This document shows, piece after piece, positions 1 through 6,136 of a stretch of DNA of 28,370 bases. The notes beneath the pieces are model-generated. The model did no database searches. It saw only the letters and a program-made list of their open reading frames with translations, and was not told the origin of the DNA. The stretch lies in IMG/VR virus record IMGVR_UViG_3300034072_000907, positions 1-28,370 of that record; one strand, given 5' to 3'. The translations under genes and the position numbers were made by a program. Position 1 is the first letter of the stretch, and each line of letters opens with the position of its first letter. The DNA is from a virus.

Positions 1-654
1 TGGGATGAATTCGTGGCGCTGGTCGATCGCGAGATGGCGTTCCACAATGCGCGCGAGGGCCGGAAAGGCCGCGACTATGCCGGGCGCAGCTTTGATCAGG
101 TGTTTGCCGAAGGCTGGAAAACGGCGACGATCAAGCGCCCGAGCCAGCAGCAGCTACGCGACAGCCTGCTGGCGGTCGACCGCAAGCGCGGCGACGGCAA
201 GAATGGCGAGATCAGCCTGTTCGGCAACCGCTACTGGACGATGGAATGCCGGGAGATCGCGGGCAAGTATGTGACCGTCAGGTTCGATCCCGACGATCTG
301 CACACCGCCATCCATATCTACGGCGAAGACGGGACCTTCATGTTCACGGCACCGATCATGGAAGATTTCGGCTTCAGGCAAGCCGAGGGCTCCAAGGTTG
401 TCAGCAAGCGCCGCGCGCATGTGAACAAGCTGGCGAAGCTGCATGCCGAGGCCGAAGCGCTGCTTGATCCGGCCGAGGTCGCCCGGATCAAGGCAGGCCT
501 GCCTTCGGCGCCGGCCAAGCCGCTTGGCGAGCCCGCTGCAAAGATTGGCTATCTGCCGCGCAAGTCGTCTGCAGCGCCCAAGCCGGTGGCTGGAACCAGC
601 CCCGCCGCATCAAAGATTTTCGCCGCTCTCGGGAAGCCAAGGGCAGTGAAATAG
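1..654 (+). CDS. Mu-type DDE transposase A, C-terminal part (5' truncated by window edge)
   Basis: The frame is open from the first base, so the gene starts outside the window; 217 C-terminal residues are visible. They match the end of the phage Mu A transposase family: the tail of the catalytic domain, then a beta-barrel-like Mu transposase C domain at about residues 72-125 (GNRYWTMECREIAGKYVTVR, then AIHIYGEDGTFMF), then a basic, Ala/Pro/Lys-rich tail. The protein would bind the phage ends, assemble the transpososome and carry out strand transfer during integration and replicative transposition. In Mu the C-terminal tail contacts MuB, and a MuB-like gene follows here. The DDE catalytic residues lie upstream and cannot be checked. 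The gene ends 70 bases before the B gene, with a GC-rich hairpin between them. Confidence 0.88.
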   Translation, partial: WDEFVALVDREMAFHNAREGRKGRDYAGRSFDQVFAEGWKTATIKRPSQQQLRDSLLAVDRKRGDGKNGEISLFGNRYWTMECREIAGKYVTVRFDPDDLHTAIHIYGEDGTFMFTAPIMEDFGFRQAEGSKVVSKRRAHVNKLAKLHAEAEALLDPAEVARIKAGLPSAPAKPLGEPAAKIGYLPRKSSAAPKPVAGTSPAASKIFAALGKPRAVK

Positions 655-656
655 GT

Positions 657-694
657 GGTGCGCGGGGCGGCCTAGGAAACTGTCCCCGCGCACC
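657..694 (+). promoter_or_regulatory. GC-rich hairpin between transposase A and B genes
   Basis: A perfect 11-bp inverted repeat (657-667 and 684-694, arm GGTGCGCGGGG) encloses a 16-base loop and starts 3 bases after the stop codon of the transposase. No T-run follows, so it is not a classical intrinsic terminator. It could attenuate transcription into the B gene, stabilise the mRNA 3' end, or act as an operator. Its 3' arm overlaps a degenerate minus-strand version of the 21-bp late repeat (see findings). The stem is seen in the sequence; the role is inferred. Confidence 0.5.
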
Positions 695-724
695 TGTCCC
701 ACAACAGAGACAGGAGTTCTCTAC

Positions 725-1681
725 ATGGAACATGGTACTGAAACGAGTCCCTACATCGAGGAGCAGCGCAGCTGGCTGATCCTCTACAAGGAAGAGAATA
801 ACGTTCCCTGGTCGCAGCTGGCCAAGCGGACGGGCATTCCTCAGGGGACGATCAGCAATTTTGGCGGGCCGAACGGGTACAACGGCAAAAAGATCAGCAG
901 CGAGATGCCGATCGCCGAGAAGGTGGAGCGCTTCCGGCTTTCGCTGGCGCAGCAGGCCGATCTGGACGCCGAGGTTCCCGAGGTTCCCGACTTCTTTGCC
1001 ACTGAAACGACCGAGCAGCTGGAGCGGATGCTTGGCTTTGCCCAGCGCGGCAAGATGGTCATCGCGGCGCTGGAGGCAGGCTGCAGCAAGACGACGGCAG
1101 CCCAGCGCTATGCCGACCTTTACCCGAACGTATTCTATGTTGAAGTGCCGCGATCTGCGGGTGCGCCCAACAACCTGTTCAAGCTGATCCTGGCGGCGCT
1201 TGGCGTTCGCGATGCCTCTGGCGGGACGTTCGATATGTCGCGCCAGATCTGCGAGCAGCTGAGCAAGGCCAGCAAGCCGCTGTTGATCATCGACGAAGCC
1301 CAGCACCTGACCGAAGCTGCGCTGGACGAAGTGCGCAACTGGAACGACACAACCGGCGTTGGCATCGCCTTCTTCGGCAATGTTGGCATCCTGCAGAAGT
1401 TCTCGCGCTATGCGCAGCTCTTCAGCCGCCTGTCGCTCAAGCTGCAGCGCCGCTGCCCGCTTCCTGCTGACGTCGATGCCATGGCGGATGCCTGGCTCAT
1501 CACCAATCCGCAGGTCCGCGCTGAACTGCAGAGCATCTGTGCAAGGCTGGGCGGGCTGCGCAACGGCACCAATGCGCTGCAGCTGGCACGCATGATCGCC
1601 ACGGCAGAGCGCGCCGACCTTTCCCTTGACCACCTGCGCGGTGCCTGGAGCGAGCTCGACGTTCGCCTGGTGGCAGCATGA
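725..1681 (+). CDS. MuB-like AAA+ ATPase, target-DNA selection / transposase activator
   Basis: A 318-aa homologue of Mu B, the ATPase that coats target DNA, recruits transposase A and gives target immunity. The N-terminus (about residues 10-50, including WSQLAKRTGIPQGTISNFGG) is a helix-turn-helix of the kind found in MuB. The ATPase core follows: a P-loop-like stretch at residues 115-124 (LEAGCSKTTA, K122), Walker B at about 187-191 (LIIDE, D190/E191), then a C-terminal helical domain rich in NALQLAR-type helices. The P-loop departs from GxxxxGK[ST]: the residue before the Lys is Ser rather than Gly. The start is supported by AGGAG at 712-716, 8 bases upstream. The stop overlaps the next ATG (ATGA). 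Position after transposase A and the Walker B make the assignment firm. Confidence 0.9.
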   Translation: MEHGTETSPYIEEQRSWLILYKEENNVPWSQLAKRTGIPQGTISNFGGPNGYNGKKISSEMPIAEKVERFRLSLAQQADLDAEVPEVPDFFATETTEQLERMLGFAQRGKMVIAALEAGCSKTTAAQRYADLYPNVFYVEVPRSAGAPNNLFKLILAALGVRDASGGTFDMSRQICEQLSKASKPLLIIDEAQHLTEAALDEVRNWNDTTGVGIAFFGNVGILQKFSRYAQLFSRLSLKLQRRCPLPADVDAMADAWLITNPQVRAELQSICARLGGLRNGTNALQLARMIATAERADLSLDHLRGAWSELDVRLVAA

Positions 1682-2064
1682 GGGCCGCTCTGATCGACGC
1701 TGCCGAGAAGGCAGCCGCCGCCTGTGACCAGGTGCAGACCATCGTTGTCGGCCTGCGGGGCAATGGCTTCGTGGTGATGGGGCGGATCGAGACGCCGCTG
1801 CTTGGCTATACGCACGAGTTGACGGTGCCTTATGCCACCGCCGAGCTTGAGCCGACGGCGCTGCCCTTCGCGGTGGAGCGGATGGAGCGGGCGCTGGAAG
1901 AGCGCCGCGGCGAAATCCCAACCTTCATGATCGACAGCGCGGAGCAGCCGCCAGTGCGCGTGATCGAGCGCAGCGACTGGAGCTTCTGGGACCAGGCGGT
2001 GCGCGCAGTAGCGGTGCTGGCGCTGATCGTCTGCCTGCCGCTGGCTTCGGGAATATGGCCATGA
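1678..2064 (+). CDS. small hypothetical protein with C-terminal membrane anchor
   Basis: A 128-aa protein that I do not recognise. The N-terminal part is soluble alpha/beta with acidic helices (AVERMERALEERRGEIP). The last 20 or so residues are hydrophobic (AVRAVAVLALIVCLPLASGI), which suggests a tail-anchored inner-membrane protein with its bulk in the cytoplasm. The start ATG overlaps the stop of the MuB-like gene by four bases, and its own stop overlaps the next start in the same way, so it is co-translated with the transposition genes. Semi-essential early genes of unknown function occupy this position in Mu; no specific homology is claimed. Confidence 0.65.
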   Translation: MRAALIDAAEKAAAACDQVQTIVVGLRGNGFVVMGRIETPLLGYTHELTVPYATAELEPTALPFAVERMERALEERRGEIPTFMIDSAEQPPVRVIERSDWSFWDQAVRAVAVLALIVCLPLASGIWP

Positions 2065-2492
2065 TCGGCGGGGCACCCTTCTGGCGGGACGGCGACGATC
2101 GCCGTCCGCGCCTTCCCGCGCTGCGCCCGGTGGAAAGTCGGCCGGTATGGGTCTCTCCCTCGCACGTCATCACCTTCGTCTGCCGGTTCTACCGGATCGA
2201 GGAAGCGGCGTTCTTTGCGCATCGCCGGGCCGACGAACTGGTCGCGGCGCGTGCCCTGGTGGTGTGGCTGCTGCGCACGGTTCCGGCGCAGCCGTTCAGC
2301 TATCCGCAGATTGGCCGAGCGATCGAGCGCGATCACACCAGCGCGATGCACCTGCACAAGACGGTGATCGCGATGCGCCTGCAGGACCGCACCTTCAAGC
2401 GCGTGGCCGAGGCGATGCGGTTCCACTTCCAGCAATCGGCCAAAACACCCGGCCACATCGGCAATGGAGGGCACGATCATGCGAGCCTCTAA
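2061..2492 (+). CDS. stand-alone DnaA domain IV-like DNA-binding protein
   Basis: A 143-aa protein whose middle (about residues 36-105) resembles the C-terminal DNA-binding domain of the replication initiator DnaA: a helix resembling the usual KRR-x-x-x-L-x-x-AR segment (HRRADELVAARALVVWLL), then the signature loop and recognition helix (SYPQIGRAIERDHTSAMHLH, with D91-H92-T93-S94). In DnaA these residues read the 9-bp DnaA box. There is no AAA+ domain, so it cannot act as an initiator by itself. It may bind DnaA boxes or related sites to recruit or block host replication proteins during replicative transposition, or act as a regulator. ATG 2061 is preferred over ATG 2055 because it gives the ATGA overlap used by its neighbours. 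The domain call is fairly sure; the role is inferred. Confidence 0.75.
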   Translation: MIGGAPFWRDGDDRRPRLPALRPVESRPVWVSPSHVITFVCRFYRIEEAAFFAHRRADELVAARALVVWLLRTVPAQPFSYPQIGRAIERDHTSAMHLHKTVIAMRLQDRTFKRVAEAMRFHFQQSAKTPGHIGNGGHDHASL

Positions 2493-3210
2493 CGCAGCGC
2501 GACCCAATAACGGGGCCATACCCGCCCAGTTTGACAAGAGCAGCCAGCACCGCCGCGCGATGATCGCGAAGATCCAGATCGCGCGGCAGCAGCTCGGCAT
2601 GGTCGAGGACGACTATCGCCAGATCGTGTTCGAACAGACCGGCAAGACGAGTCTGAAGGATGCGAGCGAGCCGCAGCTTGCCCGTGTCCTTGACGTGATG
2701 AAGTCCAAGGGCTTCAAGCCACTGCCGGGCAAGAAGGCGGCAAGCCATCCCATGGCGATGAAGGCCCGCGCTCTGTGGATCTCGCTCTATCACCTGAACG
2801 CGGTCCACAATCCTGCCGAACAGGCGCTGGAAGCCTTCGCCAAGCGCCAGCTCGGCTGTGACCGGCTGCAGTGGGCCAAGCAGTCTGATGCCTTCCGTCT
2901 GATCGAAGCGCTGAAGAACATGGCGAGCCGGAATGGTTGGCTGCAGCACAACCGCGCGACCGGCAAGGCGTTCGGTCCAGTGGAGCTGCAGGCATCGCTG
3001 TGCGCCGCGATCCTGATCAAGCTGAAGGATGCCGGGATCATTCCGGCCGACTGGCTGCTGCACGACGCGGCGTGGAAGCTGTGCGGCATCGAGAACAAGA
3101 AGGCCGATCCGTGGACGGCCAGCGATTACGAGCACCTGGCCAAGGCGCTGGGCGAGAAATTGCGTGCGCACAAGGATGCATTTGCAACCGATGGAGGCGC
3201 AAATGGCTAA
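2479..3210 (+). CDS. Mu gp16 / GemA-like protein (DUF1018)
   Basis: A 243-aa protein resembling the phage gp16-like DUF1018 family, which includes the Mu early gene gemA/gp16. Typical features are the N-terminal segment RRAMIAKIQIARQQLGMVED followed by YRQIVFEQTGKTSLKDAS, and the downstream helical part with SHPMAMKARALWISLYHLN and ALEAFAKRQLG. In Mu, GemA has been linked to changes in host gene expression and DNA topology; the exact biochemical role of the family is not settled. ATG 2479 is chosen over the upstream ATG 2464 because a perfect GGAGG (2466-2470) lies 8 bases before it. It overlaps the end of the DnaA-like gene by 14 bases. Confidence 0.82.
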   Translation: MRASNAARPNNGAIPAQFDKSSQHRRAMIAKIQIARQQLGMVEDDYRQIVFEQTGKTSLKDASEPQLARVLDVMKSKGFKPLPGKKAASHPMAMKARALWISLYHLNAVHNPAEQALEAFAKRQLGCDRLQWAKQSDAFRLIEALKNMASRNGWLQHNRATGKAFGPVELQASLCAAILIKLKDAGIIPADWLLHDAAWKLCGIENKKADPWTASDYEHLAKALGEKLRAHKDAFATDGGANG

Positions 3211-3427
3211 GCCCGCAACAGCCTTTGTCGACAACCAGGGCAAGCTGCATGCCACGGCAGATGCCGCCGTGTTGGCCGACCTGCAGGCGATCCTTGGCCG
3301 GATCGGCGCCGAAGGTGGCCTGACTGCGGGCCTTGCCCAGCTGGTGCTGGAGAAGCGTCCCGAGATCGAGGCGGTCTTTGCCGACCTCGACGCGATGACG
3401 GGAGGCCACCATGCAAAAGCGGCATAG
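3203..3427 (+). CDS. small hypothetical phage protein (74 aa)
   Basis: A 74-aa, mostly helical and acidic protein (AVLADLQAILGRIGAEGG, LVLEKRPEIEAVFADLDAM) with no motif I recognise. The start at 3203 is set by GGAGG at 3193-3197, five bases upstream, and overlaps the end of the GemA-like gene by 8 bases. It sits among the small early/middle genes between gemA and the mor-like gene, a variable zone in Mu-like phages. No membrane segment or cysteine pattern is visible. Confidence 0.65.
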   Translation: MAKPATAFVDNQGKLHATADAAVLADLQAILGRIGAEGGLTAGLAQLVLEKRPEIEAVFADLDAMTGGHHAKAA

Positions 3428-3548
3428 CAGCCTGACCGATCAGCAGACCCGCATGAACCGCTGGGAGAGTTGGCGATTTGCGCGCGAGCTGGCGGTTGTT
3501 GCGGCCTTCGTCGCACTGATGGTTCTTTTGTTCCGGGCGGTGATGTGA
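3411..3548 (+). CDS. 45-aa single-span membrane peptide
   Basis: A short ORF encoding 45 residues, with a polar basic N-terminus (MQKRHSSLTDQQTRMNRWES) and one hydrophobic helix near the C-terminus (LAVVAAFVALMVLLF). GGAGG at 3401-3405 lies five bases before the ATG. The gene overlaps the previous one by 17 bases, and its TGA shares a base with the next ATG (3548). Tight packing plus a good ribosome binding site support a real gene. The topology suggests a cytoplasmic N-terminus and a single inner-membrane span; function unknown. Confidence 0.6.
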   Translation: MQKRHSSLTDQQTRMNRWESWRFARELAVVAAFVALMVLLFRAVM

Positions 3549-3895
3549 TGGGCCGGCACCAGGACAAGCGGAACATCCGCAAATCTGGCCATGGAATTGC
3601 CGCCACGGCTGCACGCCAGGCTGGGCTGATGCCGGTTTCCGACCACGCGCTGGTCCGATTCCTTGAACGCGCTGGCGGGATGGACGTGGAAAGCGTGCGG
3701 CAGAGCCTGCAGATCGGGCTTGCCCGCTGCGCTGCCGCAGCACGTTCGATGGGCAGCGCCGATTTCGTGATCAAGATGGATGGTCACCTGTTCGTGGTGC
3801 GCGGTGACATGGTGACCACCGTTCTCGACGACAGCGCGGAATTCGGGGAAAAGCCGCTGCCGCTTGGCCGTCCGCAGGCGGAGAGCACCGAGTGA
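3548..3895 (+). CDS. small hypothetical protein, DUF4258/BrnT-like layout
   Basis: A 115-aa protein. After a basic N-terminus it reads SDHALVRFLERAGGMDVESV, then a helix, then two strands (FVIKMDGHLFVVRGDMVTTV). This order (His-Ala-x-x-Arg-Phe-x-Glu-Arg helix followed by an antiparallel sheet ending in a Val-Thr-Thr-Val strand) recalls the DUF4258 and BrnT-type small-domain layout. It is a pattern resemblance, not a demonstrated homology. The start overlaps the stop of the 45-aa gene by one base, and its stop overlaps the start of the mor-like gene (TGATG). A role as host-takeover factor or toxin-like protein is speculative. Confidence 0.6.
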   Translation: MGRHQDKRNIRKSGHGIAATAARQAGLMPVSDHALVRFLERAGGMDVESVRQSLQIGLARCAAAARSMGSADFVIKMDGHLFVVRGDMVTTVLDDSAEFGEKPLPLGRPQAESTE

Positions 3896-4284
3896 TGGAA
3901 CTGCCGGGCGTCCTTTCAACGATCGCGAACGTGGCGGGCGAAGACGCCGCGCTCGCGGTTGCGGACGCCCGCGGTGGCACACAAATTTATGTGCCGCCTG
4001 CGCCCGATGCCGACCACTGGCTGTCCAAGCTGATCGGCGTTAAAGCGGCCAAGGCCGTGGCCGAAGAGCTGACCTGCGGCTTTGCCGGAGTGCGCATCGA
4101 CGTGCCGCTGGGGCCGAACGGTCCCTACCTGCAGCGCCAGGCGACGGTAGACCGGATGCTGCGCGAAGGCCGGTCGGAACGTGACATCGCGCTTGCCACG
4201 GGCTACAGCATGCGGCAGGTCCGACGCCGCCGCGCGAACATCATGCCCGCGCACGATGACAGGCAGCTCGATCTCTTCAGCTGA
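3895..4284 (+). CDS. Mor/C-family transcription activator
   Basis: A 129-aa protein of the Mor/C family, the activators of Mu middle and late transcription. The N-terminal dimerisation part shows the family pattern: a helical stretch ending ALAVADARGGTQIYVPPAPD, then HWLSKLIGVKAAKAVAEEL and GVRIDVPLGP. The C-terminal half is a helix-turn-helix (VDRMLREGRSERDIALATGY, SMRQVRRRR). Mor/C proteins bind as dimers to dyad sites overlapping the -35 region and recruit RNA polymerase. ATG 3895 overlaps the upstream stop; the in-frame GTG at 3892 is less likely. The first copy of the 21-bp dyad repeat lies 16 bp after the stop, a natural candidate target. Only one Mor/C protein is in the window, whereas Mu has separate Mor and C. 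Confidence 0.85.
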   Translation: MELPGVLSTIANVAGEDAALAVADARGGTQIYVPPAPDADHWLSKLIGVKAAKAVAEELTCGFAGVRIDVPLGPNGPYLQRQATVDRMLREGRSERDIALATGYSMRQVRRRRANIMPAHDDRQLDLFS

Positions 4285-4299
4285 CCTTGCGCCACGCCT

Positions 4300-4320
4300 C
4301 ACGGACAGGTGTCCGGGGCG
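4300..4320 (+). promoter_or_regulatory. putative late operator/promoter element, copy 1 (lysis operon)
   Basis: First of three identical 21-bp copies. The core is a 14-bp dyad with 6-bp arms CGGACA and TGTCCG separated by GG (4302-4315), followed by GGGCG. It lies between the Mor/C-like gene and the endolysin gene, 33 bases before ATG 4354. Context and symmetry suggest the binding site of the dimeric Mor/C-like activator at a late lysis promoter. No -10 hexamer conserved among the three copies was found. Repeat identity is seen directly; function is inferred. Confidence 0.7.
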
Positions 4321-4353
4321 ATAGACCGGCTCCCAAGCCGTCAAAAGCGGGCC

Positions 4354-5052
4354 ATGACAGGCCCTTCTCAACAGCCCCCCAGCGCTCAGGAAGACACATC
4401 AAACGATGTGGCGATCGTGGTGCAGGCTTATAGCCAGCGCTATCGCAAGGCGGTGCTGCACGTGCTCGGCATCGAGGGCGGGCATGTCAACGATCCGGTC
4501 GACCGGGGCGGCGAGACCAAGTTCGGCATTTCGCTGCGCTTCCTGAAGGCGGAAGGCGCGATCGACGAAGATGGCGACGGCCTGGCTGACTTCGATCTAG
4601 ACTTCGACGGCGATATCGATGGCGCGGATATTCGCGCGCTGACGGTCGGCGATGCGATCTTCCTCTATCATCGTTGCTTCTGGCTGCGGTTGCAGGCCGA
4701 GACCTTCCCGTTGCCGGTCGGCGAGATGCTGTTCGACCAGGCGGTGAATGGTGGCCTTGTGGCGGCGCGCAAGCTGCTGCAGCGGGCAATCAATTCCTGT
4801 ATCCTGCTGATGCCGGCCAGCAAGACGCGGATCGCGCTGCTGAAGGTTGATGGCGTGATCGGCAATGCCACGCGCCATGCCATGCTTGAAGTCATCCAGT
4901 GGCCGAGCCTTGGCCTGGCGGCGCTGGTGACCGCTTACCGGGACGCCGCGCGCGAGCGATATCGCGCGATCGCGCGTTTGGTGCCGAGCCAGCGCAAGTA
5001 TCTCAATGGCTGGCTGGCGCGGGCCGACAAGCTGGGAAAGGGCTTCGCGTGA
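4354..5052 (+). CDS. endolysin, GH108 N-acetylmuramidase with Asp-rich loop and peptidoglycan-binding domain
   Basis: A 232-aa muramidase that cleaves the glycan strands of peptidoglycan at lysis. Residues 41-60 show the GH108 signature EGGHVNDPVDRGGETKFGIS, where E41 is the expected catalytic acid. A GH108-type helix follows (FWLRLQAETFPLPVGEMLFD, then QAVNGGLVAARKLLQ). The C-terminus (about 145-232, ending RKYLNGWLARADKLGKG) resembles a PG_binding_3 domain. Between them, residues 71-92 form an Asp-rich EF-hand/dockerin-like stretch (DEDGDGLADF, DLDFDGDIDGAD). There is no signal peptide, so export should depend on a holin. ATG 4354 is preferred over GTG 4309, which falls inside the operator repeat, although the ribosome binding site is weak. 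The stop overlaps the spanin start (GTGA). Confidence 0.88.
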   Translation: MTGPSQQPPSAQEDTSNDVAIVVQAYSQRYRKAVLHVLGIEGGHVNDPVDRGGETKFGISLRFLKAEGAIDEDGDGLADFDLDFDGDIDGADIRALTVGDAIFLYHRCFWLRLQAETFPLPVGEMLFDQAVNGGLVAARKLLQRAINSCILLMPASKTRIALLKVDGVIGNATRHAMLEVIQWPSLGLAALVTAYRDAARERYRAIARLVPSQRKYLNGWLARADKLGKGFA

Positions 5053-5663
5053 GCGCCGCCTGGTCCCTTCTGAAGCTGCTGGGCGCGCCGATCGGCGCGG
5101 TGCTCAAGTGGCTGTTCGCCGACTGGCGCAACCTCATGGTCACGGTTCTAGCGCTTGGCCTGTGCAACCTGGCGTTCCGCGTTGCGCCGAGGCTGCGCGA
5201 CGAGATCGCCGCGGTCACCAAGCAGCGTGATGCCGAGCGCGGCACGGTGGCGAACCTGCGGGAGGCCGCGCGACAGGCGGCGATCCGGCAGCAGATCAAC
5301 TTGCAGCGCGTGGGCGCGGCCCATGAATCAATCAACCGGGAGAACGTGAGTGCGTTGCAATCCGATGTGGCTGGCCTGCGCCGCCGTGCCGAGCTGCTTG
5401 CTGGCCAGTTGCGGGACGCCACCGCCCGAACCCATCCCGGCAGCGCCGATCGAGCTGGTTTGCCCGGCATCGTTCCGTCCCGCACCGGAATTGCTCAAGC
5501 GTCCGCTGATCAAGGATTTCCTGCAGCCGCTGGAAACACCTGCCCCATCGTCAGTGGGGCAATGACCATCCAGGAGCGGCTGATTGCCAGCGAGCAGGCC
5601 TATCAGCTCGACCGGCTGATCGACGCCGTTGTCGCATCATCACAGGTGAGCACGGCACCATGA
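5049..5663 (+). CDS. Rz-like inner-membrane spanin
   Basis: A 204-aa i-spanin that, with the nested outer-membrane lipoprotein, fuses inner and outer membranes in the last step of lysis. There is one membrane helix at about residues 29-43 (LMVTVLALGLCNLAF), then a periplasmic coiled coil from about 48 to 120 (DEIAAVTKQRDAERGTVANL through LRRRAELLAGQLRDATA), then a Pro/Gly-containing tail. The start is GTG 5049, overlapping the endolysin stop by four bases; the stop overlaps the holin-like ATG. The N-terminal 28 residues before the membrane helix are longer than in lambda Rz but amphipathic. The presence of an o-spanin in another frame inside this gene is strong support. Confidence 0.82.
   Translation: MSAAWSLLKLLGAPIGAVLKWLFADWRNLMVTVLALGLCNLAFRVAPRLRDEIAAVTKQRDAERGTVANLREAARQAAIRQQINLQRVGAAHESINRENVSALQSDVAGLRRRAELLAGQLRDATARTHPGSADRAGLPGIVPSRTGIAQASADQGFPAAAGNTCPIVSGAMTIQERLIASEQAYQLDRLIDAVVASSQVSTAP
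5350..5565 (+). CDS. Rz1-like outer-membrane spanin lipoprotein, nested in the Rz gene
   Basis: A second reading frame lying wholly inside the Rz-like gene encodes a 71-aa lipoprotein precursor. It has a short hydrophobic signal (MWLACAAVPSCLLAS) and a lipobox LLAS-C with the lipidated Cys at residue 21 if GTG 5350 is the start, or 16 if ATG 5365 is used. The mature protein is Pro-rich from its first residues (CGTPPPEPIPAAPIELVCPA), as in lambda Rz1. GTG 5350 supplies an Arg in the n-region; ATG 5365 does not, so either start is possible. The nested arrangement is the classical embedded Rz/Rz1 architecture. It is lipidated, sorted to the outer membrane and pairs with the coiled coil of the i-spanin. 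Confidence 0.82.
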   Translation: MRCNPMWLACAAVPSCLLASCGTPPPEPIPAAPIELVCPASFRPAPELLKRPLIKDFLQPLETPAPSSVGQ

Positions 5664-6136
5664 TCGAGCCGGTTTCCATCAAGCAGCTGGCCGCGTTCTA
5701 CGGTCCATGGGCCATGTCGGTACTGGCTGCGGCTGTCGGTGAGCCGCGCCTGGCCGCGCATGCCGCGCCGGGCATCGTGGTGCATATCGACAGCCTGGCC
5801 GTGCCGCTGCTGCAGGGCGTGCTTGCGCTGGTTGGCGTCATCATGGCCCGTCCGCTGGCACCGCGTCGCGAGAGCGAAGTGGGCTGGCTGAGGTTTGGCC
5901 TAATCACCGCGATCATGGCGATCGTCGCCGTGATCTGGGTCGGGCAATCGCATCCCGGCCCGCTGCTGACTTTCGTGGTTTCACTTGGCCTGGGCTTCTC
6001 CGGGTATTCGCTGATCGAGTTCGCCGGGCGCGAGATCGAAGGCATGATCAAGCGCCTGATCGGGCTGTCCACCGGCACCACGCCGGGCAGCGTCGGCACT
6101 GGCGGCAACTCCAAGCAAACGGGAACAGACCAATGA
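5660..6136 (+). CDS. putative holin, three membrane helices
   Basis: A 158-aa membrane protein with three clear hydrophobic helices: around residues 45-65 (AVPLLQGVLALVGVIMARPL), 74-93 (WLRFGLITAIMAIVAVIWVG) and 97-120 (GPLLTFVVSLGLGFSGYSLI), and a polar Gly/Thr-rich C-terminus. The topology resembles class I holins, which form lesions that release cytoplasmic endolysin. It overlaps the spanin stop (ATGA) and the next gene. No sequence-level holin family is recognised; the call rests on topology and position in the lysis cassette next to an endolysin that lacks a signal peptide. Confidence 0.6.
   Translation: MIEPVSIKQLAAFYGPWAMSVLAAAVGEPRLAAHAAPGIVVHIDSLAVPLLQGVLALVGVIMARPLAPRRESEVGWLRFGLITAIMAIVAVIWVGQSHPGPLLTFVVSLGLGFSGYSLIEFAGREIEGMIKRLIGLSTGTTPGSVGTGGNSKQTGTDQ

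Noticed and set aside
488-1921. A 477-aa open frame on the minus strand across the A/B region
   Set aside because: It is antisense to the well-supported MuB-like gene. Its product is Arg/Ala/Pro-rich with no motif, typical of shadow frames in GC-rich DNA.
2395-3774. A 459-aa minus-strand open frame
   Set aside because: Antisense to the GemA-like gene and its small neighbours; composition is that of a codon-bias shadow, with no domain recognised.
4309-4353. GTG 4309 as the endolysin start
   Set aside because: It lies inside the conserved 21-bp operator, gives an unlikely N-terminus and has no ribosome binding site; ATG 4354 is preferred.
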